Part shown: piece after piece, positions 34,795 through 45,539 of the stretch | Layout: the number at the start of each line of letters is the position of its first letter | Position numbering within the stretch: position 1 is the first letter of the stretch | Assembly (NCBI GenBank): GCA_036346405.1 | Contig: CM070553.1 | Coordinates: 72,170,976-72,234,975 of the forward strand | Length of the DNA stretch: 64,000 bases | Reading direction: 5' to 3' | DNA from: Phyllostachys edulis | Lineage: Eukaryota; Streptophyta; Magnoliopsida; Poales; Poaceae | Notes under the pieces: generated by a model | Told to the model about the DNA's origin: nothing | The model's input: only the letters and a program-made list of their open reading frames with translations | Database searches by the model: none | Made by a program: the position numbers and the translations under genes

Positions 34795-35082
34795 CAGAGG
34801 TGGCCAAATGGGCGGCCCGGCCCGACCCGGCCCGGCCTATTTCGGCATGTCCCATTTCGGCCCGGCTACTGTTCGTGCCGTGCCGGGCCGACCCACGGGC
34901 CGCGGTGACGACCCAGACACGGTCCATCGCCCTTTCATGCCGTGCAGGGTCGGCACAGCCCGTTTAGCCCATCGGGTCAAATGTGGCCCGTTTGGCCCAT
35001 TTGGCCTGCCAGAATGAAAAAAATCAAAAAAATTCCAAAAAATTCTAAAAAAATTAGAAAAATGTGTAGAATTCAGAAGTTG
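34795..35082 (+). mobile_element. hAT-like transposon end, cut by copia 2
   Basis: CAGAGGTGGCCAAATGGGC followed by repeated GGCCCGGCCCG, GGGCCG and GCCCGTTTGGCCCATTTGGCC-type text is a familiar plant hAT terminal and subterminal pattern (CAGGGGTGG-type ends with GC-rich repeats). The 8-bp target copy would be CCTGTGCG at 34787-34794. The sequence then becomes A-rich and is broken at 35083 by copia 2. The other half should lie beyond the right edge of the window. Confidence 0.6.
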
Positions 35083-36938
35083 TGTGGATATCATGGAGAT
35101 ATGTTCACGATCTTAATGTGATGGTACAATTGGCAATAGCTTCTTTGGTTTGTCGAATCGATCGTTTTAGGTTTTGTTGAAATCCTGTTTTCAGCAAGTG
35201 TCAGGATAATCGGTAGTACCAGCGTGTAATGCGCGGTACTACCGCGATGCGGTAGTACCGCTGGTCGGTATTACCGCAAGCAAAGCGGTATGGTTTTTCC
35301 AGAACGGGTGTAATTTGTGTTTTGGATTTCTCGATGAGCGGTAGTACCGTGCTATGGTTGCCGGTAGTACCGCATGACGGAACGACTGCGTGTGAGCGGT
35401 ATGGTTTTTCCAGAACAAGTGTTTTTGGAAGTTTTGGATTTCCTTGAAGAGCTGCACGACCCTATGACTATGGGTCTTGATACTCAAGATCTTGATAGTA
35501 CCGCCATAACATGGCGGTAGTACCGTTTTTGGAATGATTTGAGCTGAATGTTATTTCAATTTGAGAATTGTTTTTAGGTTTTGTCATTTCTATGTTTGTT
35601 AATGCATATATGTTGCATATTGCATGTTTTGAGCTAACGTGGGTCAAGTTGTGAAGAACTTGTTCCCGGAGACGATTTCTTGGTCTATTCTTTGTCGGTG
35701 GCTTGCGAGTCAATGACGGTCAACAGCGAGGAGGATCGGGACTAAGCTAGGAGATGAGGTCTAGAACAATCATGGATGCGGGTGAGGTCGGTGACTCAAG
35801 CATGGCATGAATGGGACGAGTGGATCGAGCCGCGATTCGATCTGTTGGTTGGATCAAGCGGCGGGGTCGGTGCAAGTGCCTTGGAGGTTCCGATGGGATT
35901 GGACGGGAGAGACTTGCCGACATGATGAGAGCCGTTGATCAACCTACACGTATGAGCGGCGATTGCTTGACGAGTTGGACTCGGTCCATGGAGAAGGATC
36001 GAGAAGGGGTATTTTGGTAATTTCACCAAATACCACCTTGGTGACCTAATGCCAACCCAGCGCGCAAGGCGGTGCGTCAAGAAGTGGTTTAGGTCAAGAA
36101 AAGTGAAAACGACACTTTAAAATGCGTGCGTGTGTGTCCCGTTTGTTATTGGGCCTAACGGGAGCCCATTAGGGTTAAGTCTTCTAGAAGCTCTAGGCCT
36201 CATATAAATAGAGAGGGTGCTGTTCACAGCAGCCCAAGTACTTCATTTGCAAACCCTAGTTTGGTTTTTAGGATTTAGGGAAGAAAAGAGAGGCATAGGC
36301 TCTAGTGAGATGGATTGATGTGTATGCTCTTGGATGGAGCTCTTGTCCTCCTTGAGGGAGTGGTCAGTAACCAAAGAACATCATGAATCAATCTATGGAT
36401 GTTCTTCCAAAGATGAGCTCCCCTCTTGTGTTCTTCATTCTCTTTTGATGATTTTTGGTGCTTCCTTGATCCATTGGTTTTTGGTTGTTCTTGTGCACTC
36501 TTATTCCTTGCTGTGACATGTGGGAACGTATCTAAGGTCACCTAGATCATCAATCTCCCACGAGCAAGAGTTGGATCAAGTTTTTCGTTTTGCTCGGGTC
36601 TTAGCCCTTCTTAGGTAAAACTGAAAAAGATCGAAACTTTGACGTAGATCTGGACGATCGCCACTTGGAATAGGTTCCTAATACCCATAGGAAGGTGTGT
36701 TCCGAATTTGGTGGAGTTTGGCCTTACGGTTTAAAAGTTACGTCGATTTTCGATTTTGTTTTCAGGCTGTTTCTGTTCATCGTCAGGACAATCGGTAGTA
36801 CCGCACTTTTGCCTGAGGTAGTACCGCGATGCGGTAGTACCGCACATTTGCCTGCGGTAGTACCGCACTTACAACAGTGGTAGTACCTTTGTCCCTGATT
36901 TTTCAGGATTTCTTCAGGGAGTTTGCTGCTATGCTTTG
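35083..36938 (+). repeat. 5' LTR of copia 2, left part
   Basis: Nearly identical to 62225-64000. It has GGTAGTACC/GGTACTACC clusters at 35211-35526 and 36789-36890, and promoter motifs TGGGCC 36150-36155, AGCCCA 36163-36168, TTAGGGTTA 36169-36177, TATAAATA 36203-36210. It ends where the gypsy LTR starts. Confidence 0.85.
36150..36210 (+). promoter_or_regulatory. Copia 2 core promoter: site II, telo-box, TATA
   Basis: Same order and near-equal spacing as in copia 1: site II pair 13 bp apart, telo-box directly after the second, TATA about 26 bp after that. Confidence 0.65.
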
Positions 36939-37389
36939 TGTGAGACCCCGACGTTTATTAGGTTCATAATACTTAGTCATCCGATTGACCCTAGTATTAT
37001 CAACCAAATAAACCCCGGTCTCGAGAGATGTATACTTCCCAGAATGCAGTATACATACCTCACAACAAAAGAATGTATCAATTCCATACAACACATAGAA
37101 CATAAGCAACAAACCAGAAGTTAATATTAATATGGAATAGATATTACAAAAGAGAGGCCCTTAGGCCAAATAGCAACAATTCTACAAAGGTAACAGCGGA
37201 AGCAAAAGGTGCCATAAAGATGGCTATAACACAAAGCCAATCAGTGTGCCTTAACCCCTAGGCATCTGACCGGACCGCCAAGCTAGTCGTCGAAGAAACT
37301 GCAACACGTAGCACAAAAGAGAGGCTCTTGGAGCTCTCCTTCTTCCTCTGCAACAAAAGCCACAAAAATTGCCACAACCACGGGCAGAT

Positions 37390-37406
37390 GAGTACATAAA
37401 GTACTC
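37390..37406 (-). other. Conserved hairpin, giant LTR copy D
   Basis: GAGTAC, 5-base loop, GTACTC. The other LTR of the same element has it at 48047-48063. Confidence 0.7.
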
Positions 37407-38221
37407 CGCAAGACTTACGTGTGAGATAACAGAACTATAAATAGCTACATGCAAGCTTTATTTAAGTGGATGAGGCTTTGGACTCATTTTAGCATAAAGC
37501 AACATTTATTTGCAATAACATAATAGATTGAAGGCAATTTGACAAAGCATTTTTAAATGTTGAAGTAACAACGGGATAATAACATAATAACAACAACAAG
37601 AACAATCACGGAAGTGACTAACCCAAGTCACCACAACAATAGCATGAACTCCCGTTCATACCAACCATGTCAAGTTTTAATTAAAGGTTGTAGTCTAGTC
37701 TTGAACGACCTTACCAAGCATGTCCATAACCTAGGGCGAGGCTATTGAATAGTTTTATCCTGCAGGGTGTACCACTGTACCCACACGTCGACCGCTCTTT
37801 CCTTTACGCACACTTCCAAGGTGTCTTTGCACAGCTAAGTCCTACGAGACCTTTCCAAAGGATGAATGCTAATTACGAGCTGCACAACCCACGGGAGAAG
37901 GAGACATCACAACCTTCCCTAAGCTAATGCTCCTCCCACACTATACATATACATTTGTTTTTAAAACACACCAACCGAGCTCGCTCGTAATTAACACCTC
38001 CTAGAGTACTTAGTCAAGAGGGGTTCCATATGCCCTCGCGTGGTTAGTCTGTGAAATCGCAACTTAGTGACCCAAGTACTCGGTCCTTAGGGACCCGGGC
38101 ATACCACCACATCCAAAAACCGCACCATCCATCCAATATGCCCAAGTCTAAATCAATCTTTTATTTTCAGTTTTTGATTTTTACAAATTAATCAAAGCAC
38201 AAGTGCTGGACATATAGGAAT

Positions 38222-38698
38222 ATCCTCAGGCCGAATCCGAACCTGATGATATCCCACTCTCAAATCAATCTTGGAGAAAACTCGAGCTCCACAATTGATC
38301 GAAGAGATCGATCGATGCGGGCAAAGGATACTTGTTCTTACCGTCACTTCATTAAGTGGGCGATAATCGACCTTACATCATAAAGTACCGCCCTTCTTCT
38401 TTCTGAAGATAGCGGACAACCCCACGGAGATGAGCTAGGCTAATGAAACCCTTCTCTTGCAGCTCACTTAATCGCTTCTTCAATTCTAGCAACTCGTTCG
38501 GTGGCATCCGATAAGGCCTCTTTGAGATAGGGGCGGTGCAGAGCCAACTCAATGACAAACTCGAGGTCTCGAACGGGTGGCATCCCCGGAAGATCAGCGG
38601 GAAAGACATCAGCAAAGTCACAAACTGTTGGGACTTCGCTAATATCTAGAGCGGGCTTCGCTTCAAGCGCGAAGAGATGCGGATCTAGCAGCTTCGGC
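38222..38698 (-). pseudogene. Extra reverse transcriptase fragment inside the gypsy LTR
   Basis: Colinear with 44909-45391 of the same element (protease-RT linker and the N-terminal part of RT), in the same orientation; the readable minus frame includes MPPNELLELKKRLSELQEKG. It replaces about 400 bp of LTR that are present in the other LTR (about 48867-49271). It has its own substitutions and small indels against the pol copy. It is not a gene. Confidence 0.85.
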
Positions 38699-39479
38699 AA
38701 GAACGACGAAAGGCAACAAAGATAGCACAGCAAACGAACTCCAAATCCTCTGAAAATTTTACAGCAGCAAGACAATGATTTATCATGAATTTAGCAACAA
38801 GAACCAATTGATTTGGATTCTCAATGCAAAAGATATGATGAAATCAATTCTGCTCAGCCTATTAATTACCAAACTGCACTATTCACTAATTTAATTATGA
38901 GGCAACATTTTCTATAACAGCAGCGAAGCTGAAATTTTTACTGTAAAACCAGCACCTCATGAGATGAATAACACAATTGAGTTCATCTCATTTGGAGCTA
39001 TATTGCACTTTCTATAATTTTTCAAAAACAAGAACTTGAACAAAATTATAATGCACAAGTTCTCAATTTCCTAACAGCAACATGCTCAAACTAATTTCCA
39101 CAGTGAGTTCACTAAGAGAGGAAACCAACAAAGCTGGTCTCACCCAAAAATAGTCTATAGAGCATTAGTTATGTATTTTACAAGTTAAGCATTGATTTAA
39201 GTGCACATTTTAAAGTTGGTTTTAAAATCTAATGGCAAACTGTGCTCTGGAGCTGAACTCAACTTACAATCATTTTTGGATTAAAGTCAAGTTCAAGACA
39301 GAGCCAACACAATTTGAATGACCTCAAAAGGATTCAAAACGAAGAAGATATGAAATTCTAAAGTCTACACCTTATTTCAGTTTATACTAGAGCTCACTGG
39401 AATTCCTAAAACTCACAAGGGTATGGGAGGACGTGAGCCACAGATCTTAAATCCAACGGCTCAAGATCTCCAGAGAACA

Positions 39480-39990
39480 TCACACTGCAGCCAGGAGGTC
39501 CAGAGGTCCCGGACCTCCTAGCAACGCACTGCTGCGAGATGAGGGAGGTCGGGGCCGTGATGCGAAAATCAGCGGACCACAACACAGAAGGAGGTCCGGA
39601 CGGACCAGATCTAAAGGGAGGTCCTCAGCGGTGAGATCTTCCAAAGGAAGATCTAAACTATCAAGATCTCCCCAAGGAAGATCTGCATCGTCAAGACCTC
39701 ACAGGGAGGTCTGGGCGATCGAGATGTTCAAGGAGGTCCTCGATGGTTCGGATCGTCAGGGAGGACCTTGACGGTCAAGATCTACCCGGGAGGTCATGAG
39801 CAGTGAGATACCCTAGGGAGGTCCTAACGTCCGCTGCACCTCCGGAGAGTCTGGCGGCCACGATTGCAAGGGGAGGTCTTGGGCGCTCCAGATCTCCTTG
39901 GAGGAGGTCATGGAGGTCCCAGACCAGCGCTTTAACTTGCGCACGCAGCTGACATGAATAAATCTTGTACCGGACATCAAGGAGGTCCGT
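39480..39990. repeat. GAGGTC/AGATCT-rich repeat region, left gypsy LTR
   Basis: Irregular units with GGAGGTC and AAGATCT, resembling the repeats of the other giant LTRs. The first part recurs in the right LTR at 50060-50445. Confidence 0.7.
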
Positions 39991-41250
39991 CTTGGCGGAG
40001 GTCTTAAATGCACACATTAAAGGGTGGATTTAAGGCGCTTAAGACATCCAATGATTACAATGATGGGAGCAATTGATTAGCGCATTTAAAATGGTGAATT
40101 CATGTCCTAAAAACGACAATGACACGCTCGGGACGTCCGACAAAATCCCGAGCGTGAAGAAGTGATCTCGCCGCGATGTAGAGCTCGCGGTGAGGTCAAT
40201 AATACCACCGAGTGCACAATAACGTTGCGCACCGGTGGACCTCCTCTCAACGGCGACGGCGGCTTGAACGCCGGCGAGCCGGAGAGGGCAAAAACGACCC
40301 GCACGGCCAAACACGAAAATGCAAAAAGCAGCTCAGCAAGCGCTCAAGCTTGTGCCAAGAAAAGCTCATAAAAATCATTCATATGGGTGCCAGCTAAAGG
40401 ACTAACAGGGGGTGTACCTGGAGGTCCTAAGGTGCTGGGGAAGTGGAGGAAGATGAAGACCGGAGTTGGAGAAGATGGGGTTGTTCCACGGCTACAGCTC
40501 CAGCTCCAAGATCCCCTTTGTCCACCTCTGCAAATGTCCAAACCAAAACGAGTGAGGTCTTGGTCCCAGAGGAAGGCACAAATGGAAGCAAGGAGAGGAA
40601 GAAGAAATCTCCAGCGACCCTTGCCCACCAAGGAGCTTCAAACTCCAACAATGGCGGCCAAGGATGGTTTTGGTGGTTTAGAGTTCACAAGCACAGGAGA
40701 GCGAGCAAGGAACAAAGGCTTGTAAAGGAAGATAAAGGCACGGTGGGGATGTTCTTATACTTAGGGCAAAGAGGTTTTAGGCCACTGGCTAAGCTCATGG
40801 TGAGCTTGGCCCATGGCATGGTCCAGGCAGTTGGACAGGACGTAAAGTGGACATGGTGGCAGGTCTGAGCTGACCCATGAGGCGGAAAGTCGACCAGCAT
40901 TAAATCTTGGTCAACAAAGAGTCGTAAAAGGTGCCTGAGGGCAGTGGATATTAACTCCACCGCTCGAGCACGCATGCGTGCGAGGAAGGAGAAGAACAGG
41001 AGAGTCCTTATGACCGTTGGATAAGACACGGGAGGTCCTAACCATCGGATCTCATTTTGAACCGTTATGTTTTAAGTGGTGGGAGGAGGTCCCAGCCACA
41101 CGATCAAGGATTGGGAGGTCGTGGCCCTCCGATTTCATTAATCGCAAAACGCACGTGAGGAAAAGGGACAGAGGTCCAAAGCGTTGGATCTCCATCCAGC
41201 AGTGCGGACCTCCGGTGAGGACTTAACATACGCGATCAAAAAGACATGAG

Positions 41251-41867
41251 GGGAGGTCATGGCCTTTGGATTTAAATCCAAGGGCACCTTGACACGATGG
41301 GGAGGTCGATATGATGCGCAAGCAGCAAGGGAGGTCATGGCCTTTAGATTTAGATCTAAGGGCTCACGATCTCACGTCTTGTTGAGGAGGTCTCAGTGCG
41401 CATGAGACAAAAAGGAGGTCGTGACCGTAGATTTTAAATCTAACGGTGCACAACAAAAGATGGGGAGGTTGTGAGTGCTTGATAGCAGGGGAGGTCGTGA
41501 GTCGTTGGATTTGATCCAACGGCTCGACCTAGGTTAGGTGGGAGGTTTGTTTAGTTTAGCGGTGGGGGAGGTCGGGGCCATGGATCTTGGATCCAAGGGC
41601 TATGACCTCACACAGTGGGATGACCTAACCGAGTATGTTGAGGAGGAGGTCGTGGGCATTGGATTTGATCCAACGGCCACGACCTCAACAAATGGGATGA
41701 CCTCATTGCGATGGTTTAACAAATCGAGGAGGTCTTTGAGGTTTAACACGAGGGAGGTCATGACCATTGATCACGGATCCAACGGCAATGACCTCATGAG
41801 GTGGGGAGGTCCTCGCGGTGTTGATCATGGAGGAGGTCGTGGCTGTTGGATGTAAATCCAACAGGCT
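41251..41867. repeat. Array of eight near-palindromes in the gypsy LTR
   Basis: Units centred near 41273, 41351, 41435, 41512, 41592, 41666, 41774 and 41854. Typical core TTGGAT, short spacer, ATCCAA. Outer arms vary but stay paired, for example GAGGTCGTGG with CCACGACCTC at 41646-41686. Confidence 0.8.
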
Positions 41868-42436
41868 GCATTTGATCAAATGGAGATGAGGTCTGTGAGG
41901 TGCAGACTGGTTGGGCTGGACCAACTTTGAATATAGCTAGCCAAGGAGCAGTGTAGGCTTTTAAATTTAGTTTTTAACAAATGAAACTTACCAGAATTAT
42001 TTGAGATAGCAAATGAGCTCCAAATTTGATGAAATTTTAACTGGAGCTTGCTGACAATGAGATCAACCTTGCATAAAATTTCCAGAGGTTATTATGCAAT
42101 GCATTTTTCTCAGGAAATTCATGAAGGTTGTTTAAAGGATTGTTTTGCCTCCAAAATTATCAACAAGTGTTATAACTCATGATATTTTTCAGAAGGGTCC
42201 CATATCAGTTTTTTGGGACCAAGGAAAATATATTCCAAATGTTTGACACAAGATTTAAGATAATTGGAGAATGAGTTTGATTTTTGGTCAACAAGAGCTT
42301 TGTGTTTTTGAATTACACAACTCTTGGACAAGAATTACATAAGATTTTAGGGTTTTTCAAGATGTGAGAAAAAGTTTTAATTTCTACACATATAATTATA
42401 CTTGATTAACCCTAATTATACATTTGGGATGTTACA

Positions 42437-42449
42437 AAATCTCTCCCCC
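42437..42449 (-). other. Polypurine tract of the gypsy element
   Basis: Minus strand GGGGGAGAGATTT, directly before the 3' LTR. Confidence 0.8.
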
Positions 42450-42960
42450 TTACAGAAATCTCGTCCGAGATTTGGCTCACTCGAAAAGAAAGATGGATAG
42501 TCCGCACGCAGACGATCTTCTCTTTCCCAAGTAGCCTCATCCTCGAAATGGTTTGACCACTAAACTTTAAGGAACTTGATGGTCTTATTCCTTGTCCTTC
42601 GTTCAGACTCATCGAGTCGCCGAACAGGTGCTCGCGATAGGTCAAATCTTCACGGACATCGAGGGTTTCCAGCGAGCTTCCTCGGTTGGAACACGGAGGC
42701 ACTTCTTAAGCCGGGACACATGGAAAACATCATGTACCCCTCAAGTGCAGCCGGCAACTCCAACTTATAGGCAACAGCTCCTTCTTCTCGATAACGCGGT
42801 AGGGACCGACATATCGAGGAGCCAACTGCCCTTGACACAAACGTTGATGGCCCTTCAAAGGAGAGACTTTGAGATAAACAAAGTCATTAGGCTCAAAACG
42901 TAACTCACGTCGACGGCGATCCGCATAGCTCTTTTGCTCGATTGAGCTGCGCGCAAACGC
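42450..42960 (-). pseudogene. pol: Gypsy integrase C-terminus with chromodomain-like end
   Basis: The minus strand reads SYADRRRRELRFEPNDFVYL, VSPLKGHQR and GQLAPRYVGPYRVIEK, the GPY/F module at the end of gypsy integrases. In other frames downstream come LDVREDLTYREH, then a W-rich, EDEATWERED-like stretch typical of the chromodomain tail of Tekay/Del elements. Several frameshifts separate these pieces. The tail in chromoviruses helps target integration to chromatin. Confidence 0.7.
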
Positions 42961-42989
42961 CACGAATAAAATTTGGACTTGGCGCTTGG

Positions 42990-43990
42990 CCTCATTGATT
43001 GAGTCCGCCCAAAGAGAGGTCTCTCACCGGTCTCTCACCAGTTCAACGGGTCCTACACTTTCTCCGTACAAGGCCTCAAATTGTGCCATGCCGAGACCGG
43101 CTCGAAAATTCGTTGTTATACTGGCTTCGGCGAATGGCAAGCATTTCTCCCAATGCTTCCCATATGAAAGGACACAAGCACGAAGCATGTCCTCCAAAAC
43201 TTGGTTGACCCTCTCGGTCGACCATCGGTTTGAGGATGATATGCCGTGCTAAAGGTAAACGAGTGCCCATAGCCTCTTGCAAGCTATGCCAAAAGCGAGG
43301 CGTGAAAAGGGATCCACGATCCGACACGATCGTCTTGACACACCGTGCAAACTCACGATCTTGGCGATATAGAGTTCCGCCAAAAGACCTACCCAAGTTC
43401 AGTCTTGACGGGAAGGAAATGTGCCACCTTAGTCAATCGATCGATGGCGACCCAAATGGCATCATTCTTCTTGGGGGCGTGGGTAGACCGGTGATGAAAT
43501 CCATTCGATCGAATCCCACTTCCACTCGAGAATTGGCAAAGGTCAAGCGATCCGGCGAGACGCCGATGCTCGGCCTTGACACGACGACACACGTCGCACT
43601 TTCGAGAACGAACCGCGATCTCCTCTTCATTCGGGTCCACCAAAATCTCTGGCGGAGATCTTGATACATCTTTGTGGCCGGGATGAATGGATAAAGGCGA
43701 ATCATGGGCTTCATGAGGATTAAATTCCGCAACTCCATGTCCTTTGGAACCACAAAGGCGTTGCCGAACCTCACGACGCCATGCTCATCCTCGAGAAAGC
43801 ACTTGGTCGCTCCGTTCTTGACGTTTGCCTTAATGTGGCTCACTCCAACATCCGATCGCTGGGCGGACTTGATCCGATCCACCAAGGTTGGTTGCACAAC
43901 CATGGCAGCGAGAGATCCATGCTCAACTATCTCCAAGTTGAGACGCTGGAATGCCTCGAGAAGAGAGGGCGAATGCTCCTTGAGCACTAA
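42990..43990 (-). pseudogene. pol: Gypsy integrase core, broken
   Basis: From the right, the minus strand shows the zinc-finger region around MYQDLRQRFWWTRMK and CDVCRRVKAEHR, then the catalytic core with AIWVAIDRLTKVAHFLPVK and IVSDRGSLFTPRFWHSLQ (the second Asp), and NQ/VLED-like text in a shifted frame around the Glu. The pieces are spread over three frames (43433-43987, 43389-43643, 43076-43396), so several indels have accumulated. It once joined element DNA to chromosomal DNA. Confidence 0.8.
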
Positions 43991-44160
43991 GGCATTACAA
44001 TGCGCTTATGACTAAGCGCGCGGCAACGACATTAGCCTTGCCCGGATGGTAGTGAATACCCATATCATAATCCTTGATCAACTCCAACCATCTCCTTTGC
44101 ACGAGGTTCAGTCGGGTTGGGTGAACAAATACTTAAGGCTCTTGTGATCCGAATACACTT

Positions 44161-44475
44161 CTAGCGATTACCGATTAGGTAATGTCGCCAAATCTTAAGT
44201 GCATGAATCACAGCAGCCAACTCCAAATCATGAGTAGCGTAGTTAAGTTCATGAGGTCTCAATTGCCTTGATGCATAGGCCACTACCTTGCCTTCTTGCA
44301 TAAGGACACAACCGAGGCCTCGACGAGAAGCATCGCAAAAGATATCGAAGCTGCGATGGATATCAGGAAGAACAAGAACGGGAGCGGTGGTCAAACGCTT
44401 CTTGAGTATATGGAAACTTGCCATGCAAGCATCAGACCACAAGAACTTCTTGTCCTTCTTGAGCAACTCCGTCAT
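44161..44475 (-). pseudogene. pol: Gypsy RNase H region
   Basis: Minus strand FDIFCDASRRGLGCVLMQEG holds the first catalytic Asp. VVAYASRQLRPHELNYATHD then ELAAVIHALKIWRHYL carries the Glu (LELAAV), typical of the RNase H joined to gypsy RTs. It is open for 104 codons with the expected spacing, bounded by frameshifts on both sides. Confidence 0.8.
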
Positions 44476-44559
44476 CGGCCAGCGATCTTGGAGAAGTTCT
44501 CGATAAGCGGCGATAATATCCCGCTAAACCAAGAAAACTCCGCGCCGGTGACCGGTGGG

Positions 44560-45370
44560 CGGACTCCATGACGAACATCGGTGACCTTGCTAGGATCAAC
44601 AGCTACGCCTCCGCTGAAAGAATATGGCCTAAGAAAGCCACTTCCTTCAACCAGAACGCACACTTGCTGAACTTCGCGTACAGCTGGTGCTCACGTAGCT
44701 TGCCTAACACAAGCTTCAGATGCTCGGCATGATCCTCATCGTTCTTGGAGTAGATAAGGATATCATCGATGAAGACCACGACAAACTTATCCAAATACTC
44801 CATGAATACCGAATTCATGAGGTTCATGAACAAGGCAGGAGCATTGGTTAAGCGAATGACATGACAAAGGTACTCGTACAAGCCGTGGCGAGTAGAAACG
44901 CCGTCTTTGGAATATCCTCGGGCGAATCCGAACTCGATGATATCCCACTCTCAAATCAATCTTGGAGAAAACTCGAGCTCCAAATAATTGATCGAAGAGA
45001 TCGTCGATCTTGGGCAAAGGATACTTGTTCTTTACCGTCACTTCATTAAGTGGGCGATAATCGGCCTTTGTCGCAAAATACCGTCCTTCTTCTTTACGAA
45101 GATAGCGGACAACCCCACGGAGATGAGCTAGGCGAATGAAACCCTTCTCTTGCAGCTCACTTAATCGCTTCTTCAATTCTACCAACTCGTTCGGTGGCAT
45201 CCGATAAGGCCTCTTTGAGATAGGGCGGTACCAGAGCCAACTCAATGACAAACTCAAGGTCTCGAGCGGGTGGCATCCCGGAAGATCGTGGGAAAGACAT
45301 CAACAAAGTCACAAACTGTTGGGACTTCGCTAATATCTAGAGCGGGCTTCGCTTCAAGCCAAGAGATGCG
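44560..45370 (-). pseudogene. pol: Gypsy reverse transcriptase
   Basis: Minus strand from 45257: PYRMPPNELVELKKRLSELQ, RPLNEVTVKNKYPLPKIDDL and FSKIDLRVGYHRVRI (motif A, where the usual FSKIDLRSGYHQI is recognisable) are in one frame. A frameshift near 44905 follows, and the catalytic FIDDILIYSK lies in the next frame (FIDD at 44762-44773), then LREHQLYAKFSKCAFW and VAFLGHILSAE. A second copy of the upstream part exists at 38222-38698. Confidence 0.85.
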
Positions 45371-45539
45371 GATCTAGCGACTTCGGCGAACTTAACCCGC
45401 CACGAGGGACTAGATAGAGATGAGCTTCTGGCGCAATCGATTTGCCCCATGTCTTTGGGACAACCAATCCATGCCAAGAATCACATCAAGACTCGCTGAA
45501 TGTAGAAGGATAAGGTTTGCTAAGAAACCTCGCCGATCT

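Larger units (their letters stand above)
36939..42436 (-). repeat. 3' LTR of the gypsy element (5.5 kb)
   Basis: TGTGAGACCCCGACG to GGGATGTTACA. It aligns with 47603-50445 from end to end except for 38222-38698, which is pol sequence. It contains the hairpin (37390-37406), the conserved block (37718), GAGGTC-rich repeats (39480-39990 and 41020-41900), a weak TATA (TATAAG, minus, 40754-40759) and the palindrome array (41251-41867). Confidence 0.85.

Noticed and set aside
40387..40868. Overlapping plus frames of up to 141 codons in the gypsy LTR
   Set aside because: Opposite to the sense of the element, without domains; the region is probably promoter and leader.
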